The notes below the pieces were generated by a model, which worked only from the letters and a program-made list of their open reading frames with translations, was not told where the DNA came from and did not search any database. A program made the position numbers and the translations under genes. A stretch of DNA of 64,000 nt, taken from positions 46,323 to 110,322 of the forward strand of contig JAPPMB010000054.1 in the NCBI GenBank assembly GCA_028819255.1, given 5' to 3'. Source of the DNA: Bryobacterales bacterium (GTDB lineage Bacteria; Acidobacteriota; Terriglobia; Bryobacterales; UBA6623). Every line of letters starts with the position of its first letter. Position 1 is the stretch's first letter. Below are positions 37,349 to 46,043 of this stretch, piece by piece.

Positions 37349-37997
37349 CTACGTTCTGTACATTTTGTGCGTGATTCGAGTGGATCCGGCACTGATGCAG
37401 GCGAGACGCCACCACGGTGGCCCGCGGGAGATCTCGAAGGCGGCTGCGTCCGGACGCACGTGCTGCCGGATGCAGATCTGGGATCCGCCCACCTTCTGCG
37501 GCGGCGTCGGGATGCCCACACAGTTCGCCCGCCGGATGCGGATCGCCGTCCAGCTCAGACGCACCCCTCGCACCCTGAGGCGCGTTCGGACCAGATGCAC
37601 TGCATGGTATGCCAGCACGGTGATCAACAGGTGCCCCGAGTTCCGCCGGTCCGGCCGACGCCGGATGGGCCGCAGGCCCCACGTTGATTGCAGTTCCCGG
37701 AAGGTGCTGTCCACTTCGGTCAGTGTCCAATAGGTGCGCAGCACCCGCTCCACATCCCAGTCGGCATGGCTGGTGCGCAGCACGTAGGCATGCGCCGCCG
37801 CTTCCGAGGCGGCGTGCTGTGGCTTGTGGCGGAATGTGACCGCCTCGGCCTTGCCCTTCTCACACGGGCTCACCCGCATCTCGCACTGGCTCGCGATCCG
37901 CTCTTGCTTTTCGATCAGCCGCCCCACGTTGCGCTGCACCTTCTCGAAATGCTCCAGGTAGCCCGGCTTGGAGACGCCCGCGTGCAGGCGATGGCAT
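37349..37997 (-). pseudogene. Transposase remnant, IS1634-like C-terminal part
   Basis: A minus-strand frame opens from about 37997 and reads through KPGYLEHFEKVQRNVGRLIE, then AYVLRTSHADWDVERVLRTY and TLTEVDSTFRELQSTWGLRP. This is the C-terminal half of an IS1634/IS4-group DDE transposase, with the Glu of the catalytic triad expected in the EVDSTF segment. The upstream catalytic part is missing: a stop lies just upstream at ~38000. No terminal inverted repeats could be recognised, so the element is dead. Confidence 0.75.
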
Positions 37998-38001
37998 TAG
38001 C

Positions 38002-38270
38002 TTACGCGGACAGGGCGGGATGGAGGCACGTTAGCCAGATCTTGCGGATTTCAGGCGGTGGCAGCGATTGCCTTGCGTCTCCTCCATTTGTTGGTCGGTT
38101 TGCGTGAGCGGCTTGGCCATCCGCCTCGCCGCGGTCGGCGAACATTCGGGCCACGGCGATCAGCGTGCGGTTGGCGTACAGTGCCTGCTTGACCGGGCGC
38201 TCGCTGCGTCCCTGGATCTGCTCTAGGCAGAGGTCTTTCCTGGCCATCTTGCACGGTCACTATCCGCTCC
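38002..38270 (-). other. Small open frame next to the transposase remnant, unrecognised
   Basis: A minus-strand frame to 38247 reads MARKDLCLEQIQGRSERPVK and ALYANRTLIAVARMFADRG before losing likeness to coding sequence. It may be a displaced piece of the same insertion sequence or of its neighbour. I know no family for it. The plus strand holds nothing. Confidence 0.3.
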
Positions 38271-38327
38271 TGGTCTCAAAGGAATAATCGCAGAACGTTT
38301 CCGGGATTGCCAGTGGCAACACTGTGC

Positions 38328-38675
38328 TCAGCGGCTGAAATCCGATCCACGTTCCGGCTGTCGGACGACGTAGTATCGCGGCTCGAGCGGGCCTGCGAGC
38401 ACCCTTGCGATCCGTGGGATGCACTCCCGCAGGTTCCGCAGAGCCGTGCTCCTGCCCTCCAGCACCAAGACCGGCATGGAAGGTTGCGACTGCTGGTATT
38501 CCATGCTCCTGTCCGCCCTAACCAGGACATCGAAGCCGTCTGCTCGGGCAGCACGTAGCAGATCGCCGTTGGACATCCCCGACCACCCCATCCATTGCGT
38601 CGAGTACACATCGAACCCGGTGGGAAACGTCCGTGCCAGCCTGTAGTCTAGGTCCTCGTCGAACAGCACCCTCAT
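38328..38675 (-). CDS. DUF5615 PIN-like protein, probable toxin
   Basis: Protein of 115 residues of the DUF5615 (Mut7-C/PIN-like) family, usually the toxin partner of DUF433 antitoxins. The opening MRVLFDEDLDYRLAR corresponds to the family motif with Asp-Glu-Asn-Leu, here with Asp in place of Asn. The second motif reads VLVRADRSMEYQQ, where Thr-Ala-Asp-Arg is usual, so one Thr is Arg. Nuclease activity is likely but unproved for the family. Its ATG overlaps the stop of the DUF433 gene by four bases. Confidence 0.82.
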   Translation of the reverse strand: MRVLFDEDLDYRLARTFPTGFDVYSTQWMGWSGMSNGDLLRAARADGFDVLVRADRSMEYQQSQPSMPVLVLEGRSTALRNLRECIPRIARVLAGPLEPRYYVVRQPERGSDFSR

Positions 38676-38950
38676 CCCCGCTCTCCCGACAGGACGCGGC
38701 TAGCGAGGCGCAGCGCGGCGATGGGTTGCTCGCGCCGGACTGCCGGAATTGCATCCAAGAACTCCGCCAAGGACTGCCCGTCCGCAAGATAGTCGAACAG
38801 CGTGGCGACTGGCACGCGCGTCCCCTCGAACTGCACGCGCCCCCAGCGCGTGTCCGCGGTCTGCACCAGGGGCGCAGCGAACACGCCTTTCTTCGGCAGA
38901 TCCTGCCATTCATCCCGAAATCCGCTTCCCGGTCCCCTAGCAGCGCTCAT
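38672..38950 (-). CDS. DUF433 antitoxin-like protein
   Basis: Protein of 92 residues with the small helix-turn-helix DUF433 fold, usually the antitoxin and autorepressor of DUF5615. The core reads GRVQFEGTRVPVATLFDYL and GQSLAEFLDAIPAVRREQ, matching the family pattern of a short beta pair followed by Phe-Asp-Tyr-Leu and Leu-Xaa-Glu-Phe-Leu. ATG 38950 is chosen because GAGGAG lies seven bases upstream on the minus strand; longer frames begin inside the leader. The leader belongs to a repeat also found at 33897-34031. Confidence 0.82.
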   Translation of the reverse strand: MSAARGPGSGFRDEWQDLPKKGVFAAPLVQTADTRWGRVQFEGTRVPVATLFDYLADGQSLAEFLDAIPAVRREQPIAALRLASRVLSGERG

Positions 38951-39047
38951 TGGTTCTCTCCTCGTGCCACTAGGCACAGCTTACAGCCACCACCGTTTCG
39001 GGCATGATGCGGAAAACCGAGACTCTCGCTGGGAGCGCGGTCCAAGG
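38931..39047 (-). repeat. Direct repeat, copy 2 (active DUF433 leader)
   Basis: GTCCCCTAGCAGCGCTCATTG through ACCGAGACTCTCGCTGGGAG repeats 33897-34031 with differences. It holds the start codon and ribosome site of the DUF433 gene on the minus strand. Confidence 0.75.
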
Positions 39048-39522
39048 TCCCTCCTGCGTTAGAGAGGTGCCGGAGAGTGGGTTGGCCTACAGAAGCTCGG
39101 ATCCTCTCAATTCAGTGCCGCAGGTAGCGAAATCCATCGCTGCGGCAGGTAACAAGTCCCAGCAGAGAACGTCTGCGGCAGCGGGCGAGCGTTCGGTGCG
39201 CGGTGGCATTCGTGGCCAACAGCGCCCGCGAATCAGAGCTAGCCGAATGAACGCTACTGGCCCACGGCCGATTGAATCTAACGCCTTGCCTGTGGCGGAT
39301 GCGATCCTTTCTGGTGAGTACCGCGCTCGTCGTTCCCGACAACCGCGAGAACGAGCCACAGGGATTCAGGGGCGACCGGATTGCGCACAGGCCGAGTCTC
39401 AAGCGATTGGCCACGGCGGGGAAGGCATCCGCCGGTGGGCCCGCCGCGGTCTCGCTGCCATCCGGCAACGGTCAGGTCCAGGCCTCTCCTTGAGCCGCCG
39501 GACATGCGGAGCCGGACCGTGG
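39048..39522. other. Intergenic region, no gene seen
   Basis: About 475 bases between the DUF433 leader and the acyl-CoA ligase. Several short frames exist in both directions but none has a ribosome site together with a recognisable or balanced protein. No RNA gene or terminator found. Confidence 0.4.
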
Positions 39523-41091
39523 TCAGTATCTCGATGGGCGCTCACCTGCGTGCAGAATTCGCCGCAGGATCTTGCCGGCCGGCGACCGTGGAATAGAATC
39601 AACGAACTCCACTTCGCGGACCTGCTTGTACCCGGCCACCTGGGATCTGACGTACTCCTGCACAGCCTTGGCTTCGAGCGCCCGGTTGGGGTGCAGGGTC
39701 ACGTAGGCCTTCGGGCTCTCGGCGCCGTGCGTGTCGCGCACCCCGATGACGGCCACATCCTGCACTTCTGGCAGCTCGAGGATCACCGACTCCAGTTCCG
39801 CTGGCAGCACCTGGAATCCCCGGTACTTGATCATCTCCCTCTTGCGGTCGACGATGTGGACGCGGCCGAGGCTGTCGATGTGACCGATGTCCCCGGTGTA
39901 GAACCATCCGTTGCGCAATGCTCTTGCGTTCTCCTCCGGCGCATTGTGGTAGCCCAGCATGATGTTGGGTCCCCGCAGGGCCAGCTCCCCCGTTCCCCCA
40001 GCCGGCAACCTCCGGTCGCCCGAATCCGGATCGAACACCGCCACATCCAGGCCGCGGACGGGAAGTCCGGCCGTCTCGGCGACGTCCCATGGAGCGTCGG
40101 CGGGGTTGGTGGTTGCGATTCCGGACGTTTCGGTCATGCCGTAGCCCTGCCGCACCGTGACTCCCGTGATGTCCACGAAGCGGTGAACGGCCGGCACCGG
40201 CACCGGAGCAGCCCCGATGCTGACCCATTGCATGGACGAGAAGTCCCGCTTTGGCAGGTCTTCCCGCGAGAGCATGCCGAGCAGGACCGGCGGCACGAGC
40301 GGCAGGCTGGTGATTCTCTCGCGCTCGATGGTGTCGAGACAGTCGTCCATGTCGAAGCGCGCCCGCAGGTGAATCGTGCTGCCTGCAGCCAGCAGCAGAT
40401 TCATGACCACGTTGAATCCGTAGATGTGGTAGAGCGGCAGAAAGACGTAGCAGCGGCCCTCGCTCTCGAGCAGCGAGTGTCTGGAGAACAGCAGCTGGCG
40501 GATCGCTGCCAACAGGTTCGCCTGCGTCAGCTCGATTCCCTTCGAGAATCCCGTCGTGCCGCTCGAGTACGGCAGGAAGACGATGTCGCGCTCCCGGTCG
40601 AAGTCCACGCCGGGATCGGAGTCCGGCGCGGATTCCCAGACGCCCGGCTGCAGTTCGATCAGCCGGCAGTTCTGGATCCTTCCCCGGCACGCGAGCAGGC
40701 GGGGCATCAGGCTGCGCTCCGCAAAGACCACCGAGGCGCCGGAATTCAAGATCTGGTGAACCAGTTCCCGCTCCTTGTAGCTGGAGTTGAAGGGCGTGAA
40801 GACGGCCCCGCTCGCCAGGGTTCCGTACGCGGCGGTCACGAAGTCGAACGAATTGGGGCTGAAGACCCCGACGACGGATCCCCTGCCGATGCCGTTGTCC
40901 AGCAGGGCGTTGGCGAACTGGCGGGCACGTCGGCAGTTCTCAGCGAACGTGAGGGTGCGGCCGCTGCCGTCAACGATGAACGGCTTGGTTCCGTAGGCCT
41001 CTGCGGCGCTGCCGACGACCGAGGGAACCGTCGCGTCTTCCGGCGCGATCCGCTCCAAAGCGGGTGGTGCGGGTTCAGTGTGAGTGCGCAA
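39523..41091 (-). CDS. AMP-dependent acyl-CoA synthetase/ligase
   Basis: Cytoplasmic adenylate-forming enzyme of about 522 residues, of the 4-coumarate-CoA ligase style. Motifs are LPYSSGTTGFSKGIELTQ (phosphate loop), QGYGMTETSG, GWFYTGDIGHID (Asp binding ATP ribose) and the catalytic lysine in RSPAGKILRR near the end. It activates a carboxylic acid of unknown identity. The start is uncertain: TTG 41091 just follows the stop of the upstream DHDPS-family gene (41105), while ATG 41175 would overlap that gene by 71 bases. Confidence 0.88.
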   Translation of the reverse strand: MRTHTEPAPPALERIAPEDATVPSVVGSAAEAYGTKPFIVDGSGRTLTFAENCRRARQFANALLDNGIGRGSVVGVFSPNSFDFVTAAYGTLASGAVFTPFNSSYKERELVHQILNSGASVVFAERSLMPRLLACRGRIQNCRLIELQPGVWESAPDSDPGVDFDRERDIVFLPYSSGTTGFSKGIELTQANLLAAIRQLLFSRHSLLESEGRCYVFLPLYHIYGFNVVMNLLLAAGSTIHLRARFDMDDCLDTIERERITSLPLVPPVLLGMLSREDLPKRDFSSMQWVSIGAAPVPVPAVHRFVDITGVTVRQGYGMTETSGIATTNPADAPWDVAETAGLPVRGLDVAVFDPDSGDRRLPAGGTGELALRGPNIMLGYHNAPEENARALRNGWFYTGDIGHIDSLGRVHIVDRKREMIKYRGFQVLPAELESVILELPEVQDVAVIGVRDTHGAESPKAYVTLHPNRALEAKAVQEYVRSQVAGYKQVREVEFVDSIPRSPAGKILRRILHAGERPSRY

Positions 41092-41104
41092 TGCCGGTCC
41101 CAGC

Positions 41105-42022
41105 TCAGGCCCCGCGTCGCTCGGGCTGCTTCCGCCAACGCTGAAGGCGGTCCAGCCATGCATCGAACCACGCACGGAACTCCCTCTTTGCCTGTTCCCG
41201 CTCCGGGCTCAGTCGGAAGGGCAGCGACGGGCGGCAGATTCCTCTCCAGCCGGCGATCCACTTCAGCGCCCACGGATAGGGGAAGTGCGCGAACTGCTGC
41301 AGGAACTCGTCGTTGAACCGGGCCGCCTGCGCAAACGCGGCATCGTCCCCAAACGTCTCGAACATCGCGGCGCTCATCTCGGGCACGACGCATGCGGGGC
41401 CGGAGACCGCACAGTCCAGCAGTCCTTCGCGGAACGATTCGGGAAGCCGTGCGTCGTGTCCCTGGATTCGGACGCAGTCGATGCCGTCGCTCGTCAGCCG
41501 GCGGAGAATGTCGAGCGTGCCGCTCGAGTCCTTGATCCCTACGATGTGCGGCTCGGACCGCACCAACTCGACCGCCGCGCCGGCTCCGATCGGGCTGAGG
41601 AACCCCGCAAGGTTGTACAGCAGGACCGGACCGCCGATGGCCCGGGCGGCTTCCCGAAAGAAGTGCATGAGGTCAGTCTCGCTGTAGCGATAGAAATAGG
41701 GACTTGGCAGGAGGACGGCGGCTGCGCCTGATTCCAGGGCGTGCCGCCCAAGCTGGATCGACTCTGAGATCCTCGCCGCGCCGACCCCCACGACGAGTTC
41801 GCAGCGGCCTCGGGCGAAGCCGGCAAGCCTCTCCGCCATCTCCTGTCTCCGCTCCATGGGGATGTCGAAGTACTCGCCAGTTCCACCACAGGGGACGATG
41901 CCCTGCGCACCGCGCGACACCGCAAAGTCGGCGCTGCGCTCCAGCGTCTCCAGGTCGACCTCGCCATCATGCGACCGCGGAGTCAGCAGGGCCGCCATCA
42001 GGCCTTGGATCGGGGACGGCAT
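41105..42022 (-). CDS. Dihydrodipicolinate synthase-family aldolase
   Basis: Class I aldolase-type TIM barrel of 305 residues. GGTGEY (47-51) binds the pyruvate carboxylate, Tyr136 lies in LLYNLAGF, and the Schiff-base lysine is Lys164 in IVGIKDSSGT. These are intact, so it should be active on a pyruvate-type substrate. Its place beside an acyl-CoA ligase and a D-threonine-aldolase-like gene argues for breakdown rather than lysine synthesis. The next gene downstream on the minus strand, the ligase, probably shares its transcript. Confidence 0.9.
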   Translation of the reverse strand: MPSPIQGLMAALLTPRSHDGEVDLETLERSADFAVSRGAQGIVPCGGTGEYFDIPMERRQEMAERLAGFARGRCELVVGVGAARISESIQLGRHALESGAAAVLLPSPYFYRYSETDLMHFFREAARAIGGPVLLYNLAGFLSPIGAGAAVELVRSEPHIVGIKDSSGTLDILRRLTSDGIDCVRIQGHDARLPESFREGLLDCAVSGPACVVPEMSAAMFETFGDDAAFAQAARFNDEFLQQFAHFPYPWALKWIAGWRGICRPSLPFRLSPEREQAKREFRAWFDAWLDRLQRWRKQPERRGA

Positions 42023-42075
42023 GCAGAGAGATTCTACCCAATAACGTAGAATCAGAATTCAGAAGCCGCTCCGAG

Positions 42076-43311
42076 ATGAGACCGAGCCGCCGAGATTGGC
42101 TCCGCGCCGGCTTGCACGCCGCGGTGGCCCCGACCATCATGACTACGCAAGCCCGCGCGTACGACATCGACGACATTGAATCGAGGCTGGCGGCCGGGGC
42201 CGGCATCGAGGGCGTCACGAAGCGGGACCTGCCCACGCCGTCCCTCCTACTTGACCTCGACGCCTTCGAGGCGAATGTCAAGCGCATGGCGGAGCACGCC
42301 GGCGGGGCCGGTCTGGGCCTCCGACCCCATGCCAAGACCCACAAGTGTTCCGAGATCGCCAGGAGGCAGGTCGGCGCCGGTGCGCTCGGGGTCTGTGTGG
42401 CGACCATACGCGAGGCCGAGGCGATGGCCGCCGCGGGTGTCGGAGGACTGCTGGTGACGTCCGAGTCGGTGGGGCCCAACAAGATCCATCGGCTGATGCG
42501 GTTGTGTGGGCGCAGGCCGGACACCATGCAGGTCGTGGACCATCCCGAGAATGCCCGCCAGCTGGATGAAGCCGCCGCCGCCGGCGGGGTCCGGCTCCAC
42601 GTGCTCGTGGATGTCGACCCGCTCGGGCGCAGGACCGGGATTCCACCCGGTCCCGAGGCCGTTTCCCTCGCCGAGACGATCGACCGGCTCCCGAACCTCC
42701 GCCTGCGCGGGGTCCACGGCTATTGCGGGGCCTCGTCCCACGTGAAGGGCTTCCAGCAGCGCAAGGCACACTCCGAACAGTACATGGGGCCGGTTCTGGA
42801 GACCTATTTCGCGATGCGCAGGAAGGGCCTGCCCGCCGAGATCATGTCCGGCGCGAGCACGGGTACCTACAACATCGACTCGGCACTGAAGGGGATGACA
42901 GAGCTGCAGGTGGGCTCGTACGCCCTGATGGATGTCGACTACCGCATCATCGGGGGGCGGAGCGGCGAGGTCTACGACGACTTCGGCAATGCACTGCACG
43001 TCCTTGCCACTGTGATCAGCAAGAACCACAACGACATCGCCACGGTCGACGCGGGGCTCAAGGCGTTCGCCACGGATCGCGAGTTCGGCCCGGATGTCGC
43101 ACGCCCGGCAGGCCTCGCATACGCGTTCCGGGGTGACGAGCATGGAGCCCTGACGCTTGCCGATGCCAAGCAGGAGGTTCGGCTGGGCGACAAGATCGAG
43201 CTCGTTGTGCCGCATTGCGACCCGAACGTGAACCTCTACGACCGCATGTACTGCGTGCGTGGCGACCATGTCCGGCAGGTCTGGAAGATCGACGCGCGGG
43301 GGCACGTCTGA
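42076..43311 (+). CDS. D-threonine aldolase/alanine racemase-type PLP protein, TAT-exported
   Basis: Fold-type III PLP enzyme of 411 residues, divergent from the DHDPS gene by 53 bases. A twin-arginine motif (RPSRRDWLRAGLHAAVA) suggests export with bound cofactor. The PLP lysine is Lys87 in RPHAKTHK. The metal-dependent branch is shown by VVPHCDPNVNLYD near the C-terminus (His and Asp ligands). D-threonine aldolase or D-serine dehydratase activity are the main possibilities. Followed directly by bshC, six bases later, probably without functional link. Confidence 0.87.
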   Translation: MRPSRRDWLRAGLHAAVAPTIMTTQARAYDIDDIESRLAAGAGIEGVTKRDLPTPSLLLDLDAFEANVKRMAEHAGGAGLGLRPHAKTHKCSEIARRQVGAGALGVCVATIREAEAMAAAGVGGLLVTSESVGPNKIHRLMRLCGRRPDTMQVVDHPENARQLDEAAAAGGVRLHVLVDVDPLGRRTGIPPGPEAVSLAETIDRLPNLRLRGVHGYCGASSHVKGFQQRKAHSEQYMGPVLETYFAMRRKGLPAEIMSGASTGTYNIDSALKGMTELQVGSYALMDVDYRIIGGRSGEVYDDFGNALHVLATVISKNHNDIATVDAGLKAFATDREFGPDVARPAGLAYAFRGDEHGALTLADAKQEVRLGDKIELVVPHCDPNVNLYDRMYCVRGDHVRQVWKIDARGHV

Positions 43312-43317
43312 GCCGCA

Positions 43318-44919
43318 ATGGGCGTCCAGTCGCTCCGCCAGACCGAGCTGCCCGGGACTCGGCCCCTGTATGCGGACCTCCTCTGCAACTTTCCGGGCGT
43401 CAGCCAGTTCTATGCGCGCCCTCCCTCGATGCGCGCGGCGCAGGAGGCGGCGTCCGACATCCGGCTGGATGCCACGCACCGGCAGCGGCTGGTGGACGAG
43501 CTCCGCCGCCAGAATGCGGACGGTGACGCGGCAATGGAAGCGAGCCTCGACCTGCTTTCGCGTCCCGGCACCGTGGTCGTCGCCACAGGCCAGCAGGTGG
43601 GAGTGCTGGGAGGCCCCGCCTTCACACTGTACAAGGCACTCACAGCGGTTCAGTGTGCCCGCGAGCTGATGAGGCGCGGAACTCCCGCGGTGCCAGTCTT
43701 CTGGCTCGCGACGGAGGACCACGACCTCGAGGAAGTCAGTCACGCGTGGATCCTGGGACCCTCAAGCCCGCCCCGCCGCCTCGATGCGGCGACGGACGGG
43801 GATGAGGATGCCGCGGTCGGCGAGGTCCGCGTCAGGGACGCCAAGCTCGATGACCTCGCCGAGACTCTCCGCGGCCTGCCCCATGCCGACGAAGCGGTCA
43901 GGCTCGCGCGCGATGCGTACGCATGCTCTCCGACGTTCGGTGAGGCGTTCCGCTCGTTCTATCGACCTCTCTTCTCCGGCACCGGGCTCCTCTTCCTCTC
44001 TCCCATGAGCGAGGGCATCCGCACGCTGGCCGCCCCGCTCGTGAGGCAGGCCATCCGGCGCGCTCCGGAACTGTCCGATGCACTCCTGCGCCGCGGCGGA
44101 GGTCTGCAGGCCGCCGGATACCACCAGCAGGTGCGCTTCCGCGGATCGACTTCCCTCGTTCTGCTGTTCGAGAGGGCGGCGCGCGTCGCCCTGAAGCGAA
44201 GAAACGGAGCCTACTGGTCCAGGTCGCGCGCCTACAGCCGAGAGGACCTGCTGGCGATGCTTGAGCACTCGCCGCTCGCCATCTCTCCGAACGCGCTTCT
44301 GCGTCCGGTCATGCAGGACTACCTGCTGCCGACGGCGGCGCTGGTGGCCGGGCCCTCGGAAGCTGCCTATCTGGCCCAGTCGTCCGTGTTGTACGGCGAG
44401 CTCTTGGGAAGAATGCCTGCCGTACTTCCGCGAGCGAGCTTCACCGTCCTCGACGGCGCGTCGCGCAAGCTGCTCGGCAAGTACGGCATGTCGCTGGCCG
44501 ACTGCCTCGTGCCGCGCTCCGAGATCGAGGCGAGAATCGCGTCCGCCATTGTGCCGCCGCCCCTGAAGGACAGCCTGGCGGCTCGCCGGGGCGAAATCCG
44601 CCGTTTGCTGGGAGAGATGGAGACTGCCCTCGGAGAGTTCGATCCAACGCTGGCCGACAGCTTTACTGTCTCCCGCAGCAAGATCGAGTACCAGCTGGAC
44701 AAAATCGAGTCGAAGGTGTCACGCGAGGCGTACCGCAGGGCCGGGACAGCCCGACGCCATGCGTCCACGCTGGCCGATTTCGTCTACCCTGCGGGACACC
44801 TGCAGGAACGCTTCTATTCGGTGCCTCTCATGCTGGCCAAGTTCGGTTTTGACTTCGTGGGCCGGGTCAGCGGGGCGATCGAGCCGGGCTCGCCGGATCA
44901 CAAGGTGCTTTGCGGGTAG
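43318..44919 (+). CDS. bshC: Bacillithiol biosynthesis cysteine-adding enzyme BshC
   Basis: Cytoplasmic enzyme that adds cysteine to glucosaminyl-malate, the last step of bacillithiol synthesis; 533 residues, the usual length. Signatures are VVATGQQVGVLGGPAFTLYK, PVFWLATEDHDLEEV, a long coiled coil toward the C-terminus (LADSFTVSRSKIEYQLDKIE) and the end LQERFYSVPLMLAKFG. bshA and bshB are not in the window. Its presence implies a bacillithiol-using organism such as Acidobacteriota, Bacillota, Bacteroidota or Deinococcota. Confidence 0.93.
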   Translation: MGVQSLRQTELPGTRPLYADLLCNFPGVSQFYARPPSMRAAQEAASDIRLDATHRQRLVDELRRQNADGDAAMEASLDLLSRPGTVVVATGQQVGVLGGPAFTLYKALTAVQCARELMRRGTPAVPVFWLATEDHDLEEVSHAWILGPSSPPRRLDAATDGDEDAAVGEVRVRDAKLDDLAETLRGLPHADEAVRLARDAYACSPTFGEAFRSFYRPLFSGTGLLFLSPMSEGIRTLAAPLVRQAIRRAPELSDALLRRGGGLQAAGYHQQVRFRGSTSLVLLFERAARVALKRRNGAYWSRSRAYSREDLLAMLEHSPLAISPNALLRPVMQDYLLPTAALVAGPSEAAYLAQSSVLYGELLGRMPAVLPRASFTVLDGASRKLLGKYGMSLADCLVPRSEIEARIASAIVPPPLKDSLAARRGEIRRLLGEMETALGEFDPTLADSFTVSRSKIEYQLDKIESKVSREAYRRAGTARRHASTLADFVYPAGHLQERFYSVPLMLAKFGFDFVGRVSGAIEPGSPDHKVLCG

Positions 44920-44950
44920 CCGTCTTCCGGCCGCTGTGGTCCCGGCGCGC

Positions 44951-45826
44951 CTAGCTCGGGAGTTCGTAGAGCGAGCGGGAGACCGCCTCCCTCGTTTCGG
45001 CCGCCGCCCGGAAGAGGGGCAGCCGCGCCAGTCCGCCGTAGAAGCTGCGCCGGTCCAGCGCATCCTTGAAGGCGGGGACGCCGTGGGAACGGAGCAGGCG
45101 GTCCAAATCTAGCGCCCTGCGTGTCAGGTCCGAGGCCGCTGCCTGCTCGCGGGTCCGCACCGCCTCTTCGATCGAGAGCACATGGAAAGGAACGATGGCC
45201 GCGATCGCGGGCGCCGCCGCCGCGGCCCCTCCGGCAAGCCCGGCCGCCATCGTCGGCAAGTCCGAGGTGACGATCGAGAAGCCCCGGCCGCACAGTCGCG
45301 ATGCCTCTGCCACAGCCTCCTCGGCGTGGCCCTCGACGACAGCGCCGACGATTGTCGGGTGGGTCGCCAGAGACGCCATCTGCTCCGGAGTTTCTCCCGT
45401 GCGGCCACCTACCCGAATCCCCAGCAGCAGCGGAAGGTCGGAGGAATCTGCCACGGACCGATGGAACGTCTCGGTGCAACGCACACCGGGGGCGAGCGCC
45501 GCGAGGTCCGGGGCCTCCAAGACCGCGGCGGAGCATCCTGCCGCGGCAGCCGCAGCCACGAGGTCCCGTGCTTGGGAGACGCCACAGCCCGACACCGTCG
45601 CGATTACGCGGGCCTTGTCGCCAACCTGCCCGCATGCGCGCTTCCAGAGGCGGATCTTCTCTTCGGATGAGAGCAGCGGTGCCTCGCCCCACCTATCCGC
45701 GACGAGGAAGCCGGAAAGCCTAGTCCGGAGCAGCTGCGAGATGTTGTAGTCGAATTTCGACCAATAGATGTTCCCGAGGTGGTCGAACGGAGTCGCCAGC
45801 GGTGCGTAGATTCCGCGGAAGCGCAT
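44951..45826 (-). CDS. Dihydrodipicolinate synthase-family protein without catalytic lysine
   Basis: TIM-barrel protein of 291 residues. The family opening (GIYAPLATPFDHLGNI) and the RWGEAPLLSSEEK segment are recognisable. The Schiff-base lysine expected after IVG is Val163 (TIVGAVVEGHAEE), and the tyrosine position reads LLLGIRVGG, so the two key residues are lost. It is probably not an aldolase; a binding or regulatory role, or a different reaction, must be considered. It is separate from the intact family member at 41105-42022. The ends of bshC and this gene converge. Confidence 0.8.
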   Translation of the reverse strand: MRFRGIYAPLATPFDHLGNIYWSKFDYNISQLLRTRLSGFLVADRWGEAPLLSSEEKIRLWKRACGQVGDKARVIATVSGCGVSQARDLVAAAAAAGCSAAVLEAPDLAALAPGVRCTETFHRSVADSSDLPLLLGIRVGGRTGETPEQMASLATHPTIVGAVVEGHAEEAVAEASRLCGRGFSIVTSDLPTMAAGLAGGAAAAAPAIAAIVPFHVLSIEEAVRTREQAAASDLTRRALDLDRLLRSHGVPAFKDALDRRSFYGGLARLPLFRAAAETREAVSRSLYELPS

Positions 45827-46043
45827 GGGCGTCGACCGCCCATTCTACCGCCCGCCCGCCAATCCCAGGTGATCGACCCGCTCGTATTCAGCCCCGGTCG
45901 GGCGTCCGGCCGTGCTGATTCGCACTGCGGCCTTGTCGATGACTCCAAGTGCGGGATTCGGGCGCCCAACCGGGTTGCAGAGCAGGGTTCGTGTGATAGT
46001 CTGCTTGCAGCATTGTCTACGCGGCAAAAGGGGGTTCGGTCTT
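45827..46043. other. Divergent intergenic region
   Basis: About 215 bases between the DHDPS-family gene and the TPR gene. No gene is seen. AAAAGGGGG upstream of ATG 46044 serves as ribosome site. Confidence 0.45.

Noticed and set aside
39004-41316. 770-codon plus-strand frame
   Set aside because: It lies opposite the acyl-CoA ligase and DHDPS-family genes, which have complete motif sets. Its own composition has no known domain.
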